NCBI GenBank assembly: GCA_030407085.1
Contig: CM059582.1
Span: 202,951,001-203,015,000, forward strand
Origin: Trichopria drosophilae
Taxonomy: Eukaryota; Arthropoda; Insecta; Hymenoptera; Diapriidae
Direction: 5' to 3'
DNA length: 64,000 bases
Below, piece after piece: positions 12,101 through 25,888 of this stretch (position 1 is the first letter of the stretch; each line of letters opens with the position of its first letter). The notes beneath the pieces were generated by a model that saw only the letters and a list, made by a program, of their open reading frames with translations, searched no databases and was not told the DNA's origin. The position numbers were made by a program, and so were the translations under genes.

Positions 12101-15100
12101 TATTTATTGTGAAATTCAAGATGGTCGACATAAAAATGGTGCCTAATAAAAAACTTCTGACCTGATGTTTTAGAAAATGAACAATGGAGAATGCAACATG
12201 TCGCCGGATATTTTTTGTAATTAATGGCATTCTTCTGAAATTCAAAAATGGCAAACATATTTTTTCAAATATATCGAATTATTGGTGGTGTTTATGGTGT
12301 TTTTCAGTGATACCCTAATCGTAAATGTGAATTTGATTTTTCAAGATTAAAAACTGAGAGATGTAAAGTGACTGATGTATCTTTTCTGTAGCGAATTTGG
12401 GACACAAACGAAGAACGAATTCTGGACTATTTTGTTGAAAAAATGTCTTCCCCTAGTGCTAAACTTTTGCTGCCGAATTTGAGAAGTGAACTCTGAATTT
12501 GTCTGCAATAATATGTATCACAGTAAAAATAGTCAAGAAATTCGGAAATGTCAAACCTAATGTAGCGTAGAATAAGTAACTTATAATTAACGAATAAACA
12601 CAAAACTGTGTGTTCAATATGCCTAAAAATGTCTTCGGTTATGCATGACTGTTAATTTGCAGATTATTATATAATTAGTTTTTGTATGTATCACATTTAT
12701 CTTAAAGACAATTTAATTTTTTTAAGAAAGTTTTATTATCAATTATGTTAGTATATTTCTTTCTAATTATTATCAATTCAGTGTCTTATCTGGATAAACA
12801 GTAATATTTAAGAAAATTTTATTTCTCTAGCCATTCTTTACGTCTTCAAATGTTACGCTCTTGGTACGTACGTATTCATTTAACATGGGTAATGTAATCC
12901 TGATTTATAATCGTGACTTGCATCCTAAAGTCTTGCTCGTTTTTATACAATGAAAAACAAGTTCATTGCAACGTAACGGTACTCATATTGTGAAGCAGTT
13001 TGAAGATTGCACAAACTTGTTTGCATCAAAAATCTAAATTTATTCTATTATTTTTTAAGGAGATTAACAAATTTCTTTATCAAAAACATTAATTTTTTGT
13101 CTTCGATTCGAATTCCTTAGAATTTTACAGTTTGCTGTTGGAACATGTATTTTTAAAAAAGTTGTGTTTTTAAAATTACGTTTATTGCATATCAAAGGCA
13201 GGCTTAATCTTAAAATGACAAACATTTCATACACTTTTTATGAGATGCAACATTAGTTGTAAGATCAAATTTAATACGAAGTTATGCCTCTTAACTAAAA
13301 GTTAATCAATAATGACTTTGTTTCATATTATCTACAAATGAATCGGGAGAATGGACAATTAGAGAAAATATATTTAATTGGGTTAAGAAATTATAATAAT
13401 TGCTTAAATTAGTGATATATATATATATATTGCAGTTCAATATTTAAATAGTAGGTAAGAAAGTTGGAAATTAACTTACGTATCACTTGTTGTTATTGCT
13501 TAATATATTATTCTCCTTCATTCAATGGAAATTTATTTTTGATTTTATCTTTGTGATGTATGTATTTTATATCTTAGAATGAAAAATAAGTAAATAGAAA
13601 TATATTACAAATTTCTAAATATTCTGATTTAAAATAATCACGTACTGTTAATTCATTGCATAAGTACAGTTTACTTTACTTCATATACAGTTTATTGTTT
13701 TTATTCTATTTTGTCTTATGTCTCATACTATAAAAATTTTTAAGTTTTTTGATATTAACATTTAAGATTAATATTTTAATATTTTTATTATAAAAAATAC
13801 CTTAGAATAACATTTCCATATTCCAAAATAAGAAATGTCCATAATGATATATGTTTTTTGCATGGTTACATTGTGAATGATTAAATGCATCTACTTTTGT
13901 TTATTTTACTAGTAGTTTTTTTACTATATTCAAATCTCCTACCCAACAACAGTCATTTTTTTAGTATTATTCTAGTGTCTCTAATAGTAATAAAATTATT
14001 AAATTAGTCACTATAACATAAAACTATTATTTTCATATTTTTGAATGCTTCATTGTTCGAGGTGTAATTTTCAAATCATTTTCAAAATAAAAGTTTGGCA
14101 ATGATTCATGAATATGTAACTAATAAAAATCGTTCTTTTTAGTATCATGAAGACTGGACGTTGCCAGGTTACGAATTTACCACATTTCGATTGAGTGACG
14201 AGAAAAGCATTCTTTTCTTTTGATGAGGCTGTTTTCAGAAAGGGGATATAGGCGCCTTAACGTATCTCCCTTTAAAAAGGGAGTGTGAGATCTAGAGTTT
14301 CATTTTGTGAATGGGGAGTAATGTTAGGGTTCTCAACCGAGTTCCTTTCGAACACGCAAATATTACATTTTATTTCCAATCCAGTCGTATTTAATAATAT
14401 TGCTGCAAATTATTAGGGGACGTGATGACTAATTTAAAAAATAATTTGACTATCATAGACTACTTTCACATTATTACATGTTTTTACTTTGTTATTATTC
14501 CCTTCCTCGTTAATATCATACTTATCCACACATTAAATGTTATTTTCACAGAATGTTACTTATTCTGTTTGATGCCATTATCATCGGAAATAATAAATAG
14601 TCTTGGACATCGTAAATTTTATAATATGATAGTCCAGATTAAAAAGAATTTAGTGTATCATTCAGAAAAAATGTAGTAAGATTTTTCTAAATATCGGTTT
14701 GACCCATTTGCCCTGTGGAAAATATTGGATGAAGCAAATATTTTAATAAAACAATCTAACGGACGTATTAGATGACTTTCATAAATTTTATTAACTGTAT
14801 TAAATATTTGCATGAAGAATATAGGTTCTTATTTTTAACTTTTTTTTTTGTTTTTAGTAAATCTGACTTAATTTAAGGCAATATTTCCCTACAAGTAAAT
14901 ATTTACATATGTTTATTAAAGTAAATATTTATTTAAAATTACAACATTCTTTTTGTATGTAATCGTATCCAATACGCCATAAGTTTCAAAACAATATATT
15001 ATCACCTTTTTAAAACACTTCAGTCTCAACTTTGGAAATCTTATTAAGGGTCACGAGGTTAATTCCTTTTTCTAACATATTGGACTCATTACAAATGAAA

Positions 15101-15969
15101 ATGTAGAAACAGGAATTTGATTAACCAATCGTACGTCATAAAAGTATTGCGTTCAGTTTTTATTTTTTTACATTGAACTTTCAACTGTTGGTCTGTATGA
15201 AAAAAAATTATAAGAATGACGTCAATCGATATCTCGATTAGTCCATAAAATACTGTTTGTATTATTTTTATCTCAACACCTCTTCAACCGATAAAGGAGT
15301 AAACAGTAGCAAAAATATCAGTTCTCGCACCTTGGCAAATAAGATATAAATAAAAATAACTAGACACATTCCTATGTAAGTTTTCTGTCAAGAACTACCA
15401 TAATTTTCAAATTACTTTAATTTCGCACATAAATCAAATCCTTTCTTTCTTTGGCACTTTTATTTATTTTTGAAAGACCTACCTTGAAACTAAATTAAAA
15501 TTAGTTTATTCTTTACTTGATGTATTTGCCGACATTCGATCGATACTAATCCAAAATAAAACAAAAGCTGCCGATGCGAATCGTGTATTTCTGTATACGT
15601 AGGTGTATTTAAAGGTTGCAGGTAAAAAAAGCATATGCATTTTATTTTCATTGCTGCTTGGAACGAGACATTCTGAGTTTCAATTAATTTTCATCATAGA
15701 AGAGTCATTTTCGATATATTTATATGTATTAAATCGCCTCAAAAGGTAAATAATTATGAAACACCATATGCACATAAGTAACAACTGATGTAAATCACCT
15801 TTAAAAAAAATACAAACATTTAATAGATTTTTAATTTTTAAAAATTGTTTAAATTATTTACCTTTGAAGTCAGAAACTCGTTTACACAATTCAGAGTTAT
15901 TTGTATTTTTTTTTTTAATTCTCAAATATCAGAACGTTTTTTTCTATAATCCTTTGAGTGCTGAAAAAA
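6160..15969. other. AT-rich intergenic stretch, no gene recognised
   Basis: About 9.8 kb without a feature I can support. Open frames are short (at most 84 codons) and look random. One minus-strand frame at 10656-10868 (70 codons) has a basic start and a hydrophobic stretch resembling a signal or membrane segment, but no family I recognise. A short perfect hairpin lies near 14264-14282 (CTCCCTTT against AAAGGGAG). An AT dinucleotide run lies at about 13415-13430. Confidence 0.5.
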
Positions 15970-16013
15970 GGATTCGGTGCACCGGGACTCGAACTCGGGA
16001 CCTTTCGATTGTC
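15970..16013 (-). tRNA. tRNA-like 3' half (degenerate)
   Basis: On the minus strand this reads TGACAATCGAAAGGTC, then CCGAG-TTCGAGT-CCCGG, then GTGCACCGAATCC. That fits a tRNA T-arm (4 of 5 stem pairs, TTCGAGT loop) followed by an acceptor-like strand. The upstream 5' half is AT-rich and does not complete a cloverleaf. I read it as a tRNA-derived fragment related to that at 1041-1080, not a functional tRNA. Confidence 0.35.
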
Positions 16014-19000
16014 AGTTAAATATTAAATATTATTTCATTTCGACAAAACAAACGATGTTCAACATACATGAATATCGTTTAACATTTATAATAAATAGGT
16101 TATCTCCAATTTTTTGAAAGTTTATGTGTTAAGTAAATGACTCTATTTATCTGAAAAATAAGTCAACAGCAGCTGGTTGCAGAAGTCTCAACTGTCCTTC
16201 GAGTAACGTTCTACGTTCAGATGGTCATGTTTGCAGTAAAAATTTGTAAGTACAGTAATGTTTCTGAGTGCATGTAGATGTAGGTAAACTTAGTTAAAGC
16301 TCAATTGAATCGTCTGGTACAATAACGGTGCCAAGGACACGGCAGCTATTGCCGAGAGACTTGCAAAATTTAGCCAACTGTTCTAATCCAAAATCGCCCT
16401 TCAAAGTATTGCAGTTATTCGAGATGGTTTATAAAGCACGAACAACTCGTGGGAATAGAATCGTGTTACTCCAACAAATCGTCTGTTATCGATTCCTTCT
16501 GTCGAATTTTTCGGTTCACTTTATTTTGAAATATTTTTTTGCCCCATTTGTTTAATTTATTACCAACAATTTTTAATTAATTCTGCATCCATGAAGACCA
16601 AATATAATGAATTTTTTGTTTCTATTATTTTCACAAATATATGATCAATTTCTGCATATCATAGTTTAAGATATATTCTTCAGAATAGTCCACCATTTTG
16701 GTTGCTCCATCACAAAATTTTTAGATTAAATCAATAACTTATGAAAGTATAACTGTCGAGTGTAGTGCTTCCTGATATCAAGTCGAAAAGTTATCTTGAC
16801 TAAAAATTTGTCAATGAACAATTTATACATAAATTACCGAATTTTTGTATTTTTTCATAACTAAAGAGCGAAAATGGTAAAATTACCTTCAATTTTGTTT
16901 ATATTTTTCGTCGTATCGGATGTAAGGGTTAAATAATAACGAAAAATTCTGTGCGTTTCGGCACTAATGATTTAATTTTATTATATACTTTTATAATATT
17001 TTAGCTCGTCTCTGGTACTAATAATTATCTAGCCAAACGACAATAACGTTTCTCGGTTAAAATAAAAATAATACGTTAATCACATTCTACAGTTATTTAC
17101 TAGTGAAAGAATTATATAAAAGTATTCGAAGTTTATTTCATCTTATTTTTCACGTTAACAATAAAAATTGTAGAATAAATAGATATAATCAACATTAGAT
17201 TTTTCTATTATTAAGCGACCTTGATGTTCGAATGAGTTTTATAAGGAAGCTTATAACGCAGAATTATGAAAAACAATTTAATACTGTAAATGTAATACAA
17301 GTAGTTACTGCTCCGAGACGTTTATATTATTGTTCCATTAAATCTAAAATACTTAGGGATTATAGGCAGTAAACTCAATTAAAGAAGATGCCACAAAATA
17401 ATTATTATGTAATCTCCTATTTCTTTTAATTTCTTTTAAGCTCTCGTAGGGAATGAAGTCCACTGGATTGCACATGAGGCCGAAATAAATTTCGAACCCA
17501 TGTTAATAAAATTCTTAGTAAATACAATCATTTTTATTTTATACTGTAATATTATGGATATAAATGGACTGCAGCACATAATCGATGCTATTATGAATAC
17601 TTAATAACGCGTAGCGATATTGAAAATTAACGAACCTTTTACCGTCATTTTATGGTTGGGGCATATAGAAACAAAATAATGTAATTTAAAAACCATTCCT
17701 TTCCTTGAAATTCCACTAATGGTTATATTAAGATTAATCGACGATGAACATTTAATTTTGTACTTTTCTATATTCATATAATAAAACGTTACTGCCGTCT
17801 TTTTCGGGATACTATAACAAATTGGTACACTTGTAAGTAAAGAGAAATCTGTAAAAGAACTAAAAAAGTTGGCAAAGCAGATAATACGTTAGTATTCGCT
17901 GTTCTAAGTTATATGCTTGTCTTGTCCAAAGTTCTACTAGTCTCTACCCCTTCTACCCTTATTGTGACTGAAATGTAGTGAATAACAGTCCGCAGGGCGC
18001 CGCTTCTGCTTATGGAGGCTTCCCACTACGCGACTGTATTCGCGAACGCATACGAACATCGTCGAAGATCCCCGATTGATTTAATACAGCCTCTCCCCGT
18101 GTCTATTTTAATCGACTTTATATATTTTGCCCCTACAAGTGGTCTTGTGTAGTTATTGTTCTGTGGTCTGTAAATAAATATATTGTAATTTTGTAGTAAA
18201 AGTGAATTTCAAATTTGTTGGAGTATACATTACTTAATTTTCGGTTATTGAGGAATTTTAAGAGTCCTCTAATATTGCCGGTGAAAATTGTAGATTGATA
18301 TAAATAACTGAATCTTATCAGTTTTATGCACTACTGTATAATAAAAAAGTTTACTTAAAATGAGCGAGTGGGGGGGGGGGGGCATCAGACGATATCAGCG
18401 CCATTGATTAGTCCTTTCGCCTCAGTAAGAGCATACGCAAAATTAGCCAGTGTCAGTCCAGTGTTTTATTTATGTTTGATTCTTATTCATATTATTAAAA
18501 GAATGGCAGTTTCATATTGAATTCCTTATAAATATAAAAGATCAGTTCTGCAATTTGTAATTGCTTTTAAACGAAATATATTTTTGAAGTAATAGACATT
18601 AATAATTTTTTAAAAATGACTGATTATCTACTATTAAAACCGAAGTTAAATCATGGAAAAGCAGAGCTTAATATCATTTTTAAAAGTCTCGTCTTTCTAT
18701 ATGTGGTTTATTAATTAAGTAAATTTTCGATGTACTTCGTTATAATCGTTATACGTCATTAAATTTAATAACTAACTCTGGATTTACCTAATATAAAATT
18801 AAATGAAGAACTTAAAGATGAACATCCAGTATCCACACGTGACATCTTGCACATGGATGCATATACACATTTAACACAAACAATAATAGATAATTAAAAT
18901 CGATATTATATTTTTATATACTATTCAATTTCCGAGGATAGGAAACTTGTTATTAGGAAACTTTCATTTCGGTATATGGAGATGGAGCAAATTTGAAATA

Positions 19001-22000
19001 ATGTATGAATTTAAAAATTTAATATGAAATATTTTTAAAGGTACAACAAATCTGTACATTATTAATGATTTTCTGAAATGAAAAAATTGATTGATAATAG
19101 ACAACATATTTTCAAATAATTTAAAAGAAGAGGATTTCCATGCTTTTTGGATTATGAACCTTCTTAAGCGTAAATATTTCAATACCACTTTTCTTCGGGT
19201 CATAGACACATGTCATCGAAAGATATGGGTCGAGCACCTATCGATTTCTTTAGATATTGTATCCAGTTACATTCAAATTTGTAAAGTTAAAAAAAGGGTT
19301 TACTTCAATAATTTGCAATTACTCAAAATGATATAACAATAATAGACCATAGTATTGATGTCCTGTAATGAACGAAAATGTGTCAACGTTATTGTTCAGG
19401 AAACCTTAGTTGAACATTTACATTGAATTAAATCGAATTTGGGGCATTGAATTGGAATTATGACATTTCATTAATTGTATAATTTCTTTCAAAATCGAAA
19501 CATTCGGAATTCTTTTATAGTCATAAATGATTCACATTATAAATAACTTCTGAAATGGTGATTTTAATGTGCGAATTTAACATTTTTATTTCTATTGAAA
19601 TACGAAATAAAAATATGGTTGTAAAACGTGCTGTAGTTCCTGAATTTCTTTTAATTGATGTATGTGTATTGATGATTAATTCATGAGTATCCGAAGTTGA
19701 TGCTGATTAAAGTTTTACCCATGGCAACAAACGTGAGTCAACAGGATATAGAAAAATTGTGATCGTCTTTCTTATTGAGTAGAGTGAAAGAAACGATTTT
19801 AAGAAACTTCACTGGAATAATTCTACATTTTTTATCGAATGGTCATATTACACCTTGGTTATTTATTGCTCATTTCAGAGTCAAGTATTACAATTATATA
19901 GTTTTATGAAATCCCAAAAAGGCAAAAGAATAATTCATACATTACAAATTTAATGTTGAATTTAGAAACTAACAAAAAAATGTATTGCCTGTGGTAGATT
20001 ATTAGCTGTTTATTAGTTGTTTTGAGGCAATTGTGAAAGGTTGAACTAATCCACATGATGTCGCATTAAACACCTTGTGCCCCCTACTCCCAGTTAATCA
20101 ATTCTCCCATTCCTCTGAGACTCTATTCGCCTAGCATTCCCCAACTTCTCCCCTCACAACCATTTCTTATTACGCGGTTAAGAAAAAGACGAATAGAGGG
20201 GGAAAGTTCGTGGGAATCGTTACGGTGGTGGGAGGCACAGGGCGTCAAACATACTGCTATGCGGTTTAGTTTGTTGTCTTCAATAAAAGGAACACAGAAA
20301 ACCAATCAGTGGCGACTCGTCCATGTATCAAACTTCAGTTTATAACATCATGTTCCGAACCATGCGGCAAAAATACGTCAGAAAAAATCGAGTAGAATAT
20401 TTTTTTTAAAGAGGATTTTTGATAAAAAAGAGATTGCTTGAATGAACAATACGCATTTGGTATATAAAACTTTTGTCTTGTTAATGCAATGCATTTAGTC
20501 TGGCAGATATAATTGAATCATTAATCGTTTATGGACTTGGCTCGAAAGCTCGTTGATTCAAACATCTTTTTATTCGTAACAAGTTGTACAACATCTCTGC
20601 TCCTATAGAAGCAGTTGTTACGATAGACTGAAAACTGGTAATACCACAAGAGGCCACTGTCTTTCACTCTTTCTGTATATAAATATAGGTATATATATAT
20701 GGGGCATGCACAGACAGCGTCTGCTTATTTGAGGAATAAACGATGACGAATTCTTTCCTTTCTCTATAGCGTGGCAAACAATGACGTGTCCTTCTCAGCA
20801 TTCCCCAGTAAATTCTGCTCTTTCTCACAAGTTAATACTGCTTTTTTTTTAACAAAAAAATGCCATTCCAGTAAACATTTATTAGTATTTGTTAGTGAAC
20901 ATATATGAGTTTAGCGATAAACTATCTACTGTCATTTTCAATCATTTTTCGGAGGATTTTAAGATGACCACCAGCAATTATTATATGTCTCAAGCAAAAT
21001 TATTTGTTTAATATTATTTTAATTACGTAATTAATATTATTTTGTCACTGGCGTCGGTATGACACCAGCTATTCTAAAGAAGTCTTTTTTATCTTCAATG
21101 AAGAGAATATTTTCGAGAAAAACTCGGATTAAGAAAAGAAACGATGATGAATAGAGCGAACGCTTCCGTCATTGGAAATAAACTCCGGAAACAAAATATA
21201 AAACACAAGAGGAATTTGTTAACATTCTTACTAAAAAATATACCTATTTCTTTGAAAAGTAAAGATTTTATTCTCAAAGAGAGGCAATTATTTCTCACGA
21301 AAAATACTGAAATTGTTTGAATTTCATTTAGTAGGGTTTATAATAGAAGATTGTTGTACAATATTCATAATATTTATTGCAGCATTTATAATCGACGTTG
21401 CATTACGATATTTATAATAAAAATATTATGCAATTCTAACTAACCATAGTTTATATTTATTTTGATATTTTTGTTTAGGTCCGGTAAAATCAGCGTGGAT
21501 ATTACACGATCCGAATCTGAACAAAGAAGAAATATATTTCATATAAGTAGGCTCTAAACCAAATTAAATTACGAACGTAATTAAAATTACAAATTATTAC
21601 TAAAACTTATTAGTTTTTATAAAATAAGTTGCGGTAAAGTTTCCAGTGCGGTTTATGTAAATTAATCAAGTACATTGTAACGTACTTGAGTTCTTTTACA
21701 TTTGAGTCGATTTCAGTTTCCATTTGCTTTGCAAAAATCGAAACGTCGTTGGTCGTGATATATTTTTAGAAAACAGATCGAAAAGTTCGGATGTAAAAAT
21801 AAAGCAGTCCAACAATATTTTGATTCTTTTTCGTTTATCACGTAGACACACCAGTGTTAACACGTATCTCAATGATACAAAATAAATATTTATAAAGATA
21901 AAAGTGATCGATTTGATTATTTTCGTATTCTCTTTTAAATTTAAAGACAATTTAAAACAATTTATGAGCAAATTTAACATTTTTGAAATCATTTGCATCG

Positions 22001-22669
22001 TTATTTTTAAAAAATAATTCTCGTATCATTTCATTTGGAGATTTTGCTGAAAATTCAAATATGTCTCGCAGTCTAGTCGCAGGATATGCACGTCAGTCAC
22101 ACATACAAACCGAGTACCAGACCGTACAAAATATTTGACGGTGCAGTCGGAAATAGAAATTCGTGACAAATACGCTTTGCCCCAGAATCATCACTGAAAT
22201 GCTTTGTTTCGAAGCCTACATTTATATAATAAATTTATTAGTTTTTATAATTATACTATAGCTAATAATAAAATATTCATTTATTGGTTTAAAAACCATA
22301 AAATAATATTTCATGAGCTAAGAACATAATTTTATTTTATACTGTCATAAAAAGGTCTTTGAACGTTCCAGTTTTTCAATTATTTGAGCGAAGAAACTAA
22401 CTCTAAAATTAAAATTTACAATATCAAAAAGTTGCTAAAATCAAAAAGTTGCTAAAAGTTGCTAAAAAATAATAAAAAAAAGCGAGGTTTTATTTAGAGC
22501 ACTTACATATTTGCTTAATCAGAAAAACTATTTTGAATACATAAAAATATAGTGGTCTTAATATCTCTTCATTAATATGATAACATTATGCGTTTTGGAA
22601 TGCTAGAGCCTTTTTCATAAATCACGTGCGTTTCTCGCAAGTGGTATGATATTAAAGGTTTCAAATATG
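16014..22669. other. AT-rich intergenic stretch, no gene recognised
   Basis: No gene can be supported. There is a 13-nt G run at 18370-18382. A short less AT-rich patch lies at 17940-18110 with CGCAGGGCGCCGC and CGCGACTG. Three near-tandem copies of AAAAGTTGCTAAAA lie at about 22425-22465. ORFs on both strands around 18964-19336 overlap each other and look random. Confidence 0.45.
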
Positions 22670-22682
22670 CACTAGATGGCGC
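22670..22682 (+). promoter_or_regulatory. CTCF-type site, CACTAGATGGCGC
   Basis: The 13 bases match every position of the CTCF core consensus CASYAGRKGGCRS. CTCF is an insulator protein conserved in insects. The site lies about 530 bp outside the left TIR of the element at 23199-25888. Chance occurrence over a window this size is not negligible, so occupancy is an inference. Confidence 0.45.
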
Positions 22683-23198
22683 CCTGGCATCTTAATAAAA
22701 AAGAACAAAATCCTTAAACAATACATCTAGTTATATTATGTTTCACGGTTGTTATTCTTTTCATTTACAGCGGTTCTAGGAAACATTATACCTTGTTATT
22801 AAATTAGAAGACAATAATAAGTATAATTTTGTTTAAACTAATAAGTTGAGGCTTAAATCATTTATAAAATTAAAAGTTGGAAGTTTTATTTAATGCAAAA
22901 GATTCTGAAACATTCCATACAAGCGGTATTTCATTGATGCATATAGTCCAAAGTTACTCATTTGGCGAGAAATTCCCCATGTTTAATATCGATTCTTAAA
23001 CGCATACTATACGCAGTTTCAGAAATGCTTATTGTCTCAATTGTATCGCACATATGAAAAAATGTATAATAGGATATAAACAAACTTCGAAAAAGTAGTT
23101 GCAACGGCGAATATCTAGAATCGACTATACGCCTCCAAGCGGCATTTGTATTAAACGATATAGAATCATATAATAACTTTAGTGGTTTTATAATAAAC

Positions 23199-25888
23199 TT
23201 TGCCTTGAAAGTAAAGGAAAAAGCGATTTTCTTTTTCCGGCATGTAGTGGTAGTCTAGAAAAGCTTAAATCTATATTTTCGAAGTGATTAAGGATGAGAT
23301 AAACTTGTTACGCTTAAAAAGTAAAAAATTGTTTTTTTTTTAACAACTCGGCTTAAACTGAAGATTTTTGAACTTAAAATAGTTTATTTTGTAGGTTTAT
23401 TTATGTTCTAAAACTTAACCTTTTTTCTCTGCGATGGTAGTACGCGAAACATTTTACGAAAATGTAAATGTTAACAACTGGCCTTTAATCGGTCATATCT
23501 GGTTTCAAAGTAGAAAGTTCCCTCCATTTTGTGAGAAGCATCTACGTTGGAATGATGGAGGGGGCCCCCAAGGCCACTGCCGTTGCAACACGTGTTTAGA
23601 CTGGTTCAGTTACAGTGTTGTATTACAGTGCACGCATGTATATTTCGTGTAGTTCTGCCATTTTTACTAATAATTTCAATTTCTGTGACAATATATAGAC
23701 GTATTTAGTTGTAATCTCGCGCTGCAAAGAACGATAAGTGAATTTTATGTGACTGTGAACTTTTTCCCGCAAAAATGGAAACGTCGTGTTTCGTGTGCAA
23801 AAAACCTGTGTGTAGCGACATTCATATTGTCAAAAGTAAAGGAGTTAAAACTCTTTTATTAGCGAGTATAACGAGGGGCGATATAGAAAATCAACGTTTG
23901 TTAGAAACTGTGAATGAAATTCGTGTGCATTTGAAATGCTACAAACGTTACGCAGATGAAAGAGCATCTATTGTAGCAGGTAAGCGAAAGTATGCGATAA
24001 ATCAACATCAACAAGCATCTGCAGGTATGGCTGAAGTGCCTGAAGTTCCTGCATTTGACTTCAAAAACAGATGCTTGTTTTGTAGCGAAGAAATCAAGGA
24101 ACAATCGAATCGAACGCCGCTTGATAAACGAATACGTATTCATTCAGTTTACAAATCGTCGGCCCAGATTAGAATTAAGAATAGTCTTGGGGGGCGTACA
24201 GATGAATTCGCACGTGAACTTCTTCAGCGAATCAACCTGGTACCAGATCTGGCTACAGCTGGAGCTCGGTATCATCGTTCCTGCGTTTACAAGATGTATA
24301 AAGATCCGCCTCAGAGTGAGCAAAAACGACGATCAAATATCGACAAAATAGATGACGCTATGGATTGCATTTATTCATTTCTGCTTGAAAATTCAAACGA
24401 GTACCAGTTCAAATTCACAGATTTAATGTCGAAAATTGAAGGTAATTTCAAGCCAGACGTGAGAACGGTGAAAAAGCACTTACAGACAAAATTCGGCGAG
24501 GATATATTCATAATAGACCAAAACGACAGTGACTGCATAATTTGTCTCCGAAATATTGTCTACACATTACGCGAAAAGAAAATGAACCCTGAAAAAGAAA
24601 AGGAACGTGTTCTTCGAGAAACCGCAGCCATAATCCGTACAGATATAACAACATCTGTTTATGATAATAATTCTTATCCTCCTTCAGATGATTTCTTAAA
24701 GAATGCTCGGAAAGATGTACCTGCGTCTTTACATTGTTTACTTTCCGAAATCATAATGAAAGATAAGCAGGGTTCAGAAGAAATGTGGAGTGAAAAATGT
24801 ACATCCATTGCTCATGCGATCATTACAGCCGTGCGCCCACGTCCTTTTTTGTCTTCAGTACAGCTTGGTGTAGGAACTCTTTTGTATAAAAAATTCGGAT
24901 CTAAAAATCTAATTGATACATTATCTGCAATGGGGTTCTGTGCATCGTATTCGGACATTATTAATTTTGAACGTGCGCGTAAAACCCGACCTGAGTCCAA
25001 TTGCTTACCAATTGCAAGCGGTAAGCCAATTTCAAACGCTGTCAAACCTGCGGCATCCGAAACGTTAAAATTGATTTCTTGCAAATGCCAAATAAGTTGC
25101 GGAAACGTGTGCGGTTGCCGCAAAGCAGGCCTAAAATGTTCTCCTATGTGCCTATATTGCAGTGGTGAAACGTGCGATAACGTTGCGCAAATCGATATAA
25201 CAAACGACTACGATGATAATGATATCGATGATGATGACATCGAAACAGACGGAAGTGGAAGCGATTTGGACATTGAAGGATTAGGACCATCAAAAAGAAG
25301 AAAATATTGACTTTATATTTCATAGTTTTACACTTTGACAAAATTTGTAAATTTATTGCGCAATTTGTATCGTTAATTTTATAATTAAAATGTAATATAC
25401 AATCAATTTATCGTACAATTCAGTTTATTGTCCCTGCTAGACCATTTACTTTCCTCGTTCATTGCCGTTGTTTCAAAACTTTTACAATCAGAAGTACTTT
25501 TATTTCTTAAAAAACACACACACATACACCCTGCTCTGTAGGGCTTCTACTTGAGGAAATCGCTCGCGACACCGATAAAATTAAAGGTATTTAGAAATGC
25601 TAAAAGCTTTATCTGAAACTCCTTGCGACGAATTTGACGAGAAATGAAATATGACTGACTAAAGGTCAATTAATCCTTTTTTTATGAAGTTTTTGTAATA
25701 TATCCGTCGTAGAGTAAGTATAAGATTAGTTCCAGAGCAATAAGCAACCTGCAAAATGAAATTTTGTTTTTTTAAGCGTAGCAAATTTGCCTCGTGCTTA
25801 ATCACTTCGAAAATGTAGAGTTAAGGTTTTCTACCCCCCCTCTACATACTGGAAAAAGAAAATCACTTTTTCTTCCACTTACAATGCA
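23199..25888. mobile_element. DNA-transposon-like element with ~120-bp TIRs enclosing a 511-codon gene
   Basis: The left arm (23199 to about 23330) and right arm (about 25768 to 25888) are inverted copies. Shared blocks include GTGATTTTCTTTTTCC (GCGATTTTCTTTTTCC on the left), ATTTTCGAAGTGATTAAG and TACGCTTAAAAA. Several substitutions and small indels separate the arms; I judge them roughly 75-80% alike by eye. A single intact ORF (23775-25310) lies inside with its own upstream region. No DDE/D transposase domain is visible. The element is either an old, possibly co-opted transposon, or a non-canonical one whose only protein is the zinc-binding gene. No target-site duplication was identified. 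Confidence 0.6.
23775..25310 (+). CDS. CXC (tesmin/TSO1-like) zinc-binding protein, probably transposon-derived
   Basis: This intronless ORF encodes 511 residues. Two similar N-terminal modules pair a CxxC with an HxxC about 45-65 residues later: C5/C8 with H52/C55, and C100/C103 with H167/C170. These look like zinc sites. The middle (about 190-430) is mixed helical without a family I can name. Residues 436-469 form a cysteine cluster with spacing CxC-x4-C-x3-CxC-x4-G-x2-C-x3-C-x2-C-x4-CxN, resembling one half of a tesmin/TSO1 CXC DNA-binding domain. An Asp/Glu-rich tail follows, ending in a basic SKRRKY, a likely nuclear signal. The start is the first ATG of the frame (AAAATGG context). It sits inside TIRs, so it is likely mobile-element encoded; a domesticated role is possible. 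Function is unknown. The domain call comes from cysteine spacing. Confidence 0.75.
   Translation: METSCFVCKKPVCSDIHIVKSKGVKTLLLASITRGDIENQRLLETVNEIRVHLKCYKRYADERASIVAGKRKYAINQHQQASAGMAEVPEVPAFDFKNRCLFCSEEIKEQSNRTPLDKRIRIHSVYKSSAQIRIKNSLGGRTDEFARELLQRINLVPDLATAGARYHRSCVYKMYKDPPQSEQKRRSNIDKIDDAMDCIYSFLLENSNEYQFKFTDLMSKIEGNFKPDVRTVKKHLQTKFGEDIFIIDQNDSDCIICLRNIVYTLREKKMNPEKEKERVLRETAAIIRTDITTSVYDNNSYPPSDDFLKNARKDVPASLHCLLSEIIMKDKQGSEEMWSEKCTSIAHAIITAVRPRPFLSSVQLGVGTLLYKKFGSKNLIDTLSAMGFCASYSDIINFERARKTRPESNCLPIASGKPISNAVKPAASETLKLISCKCQISCGNVCGCRKAGLKCSPMCLYCSGETCDNVAQIDITNDYDDNDIDDDDIETDGSGSDLDIEGLGPSKRRKY

Noticed and set aside
23434..23652. 72-codon ORF upstream of the CXC gene
   Set aside because: It lies between the left TIR and the start of the 511-codon gene and is more likely leader or promoter DNA. 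No domain.
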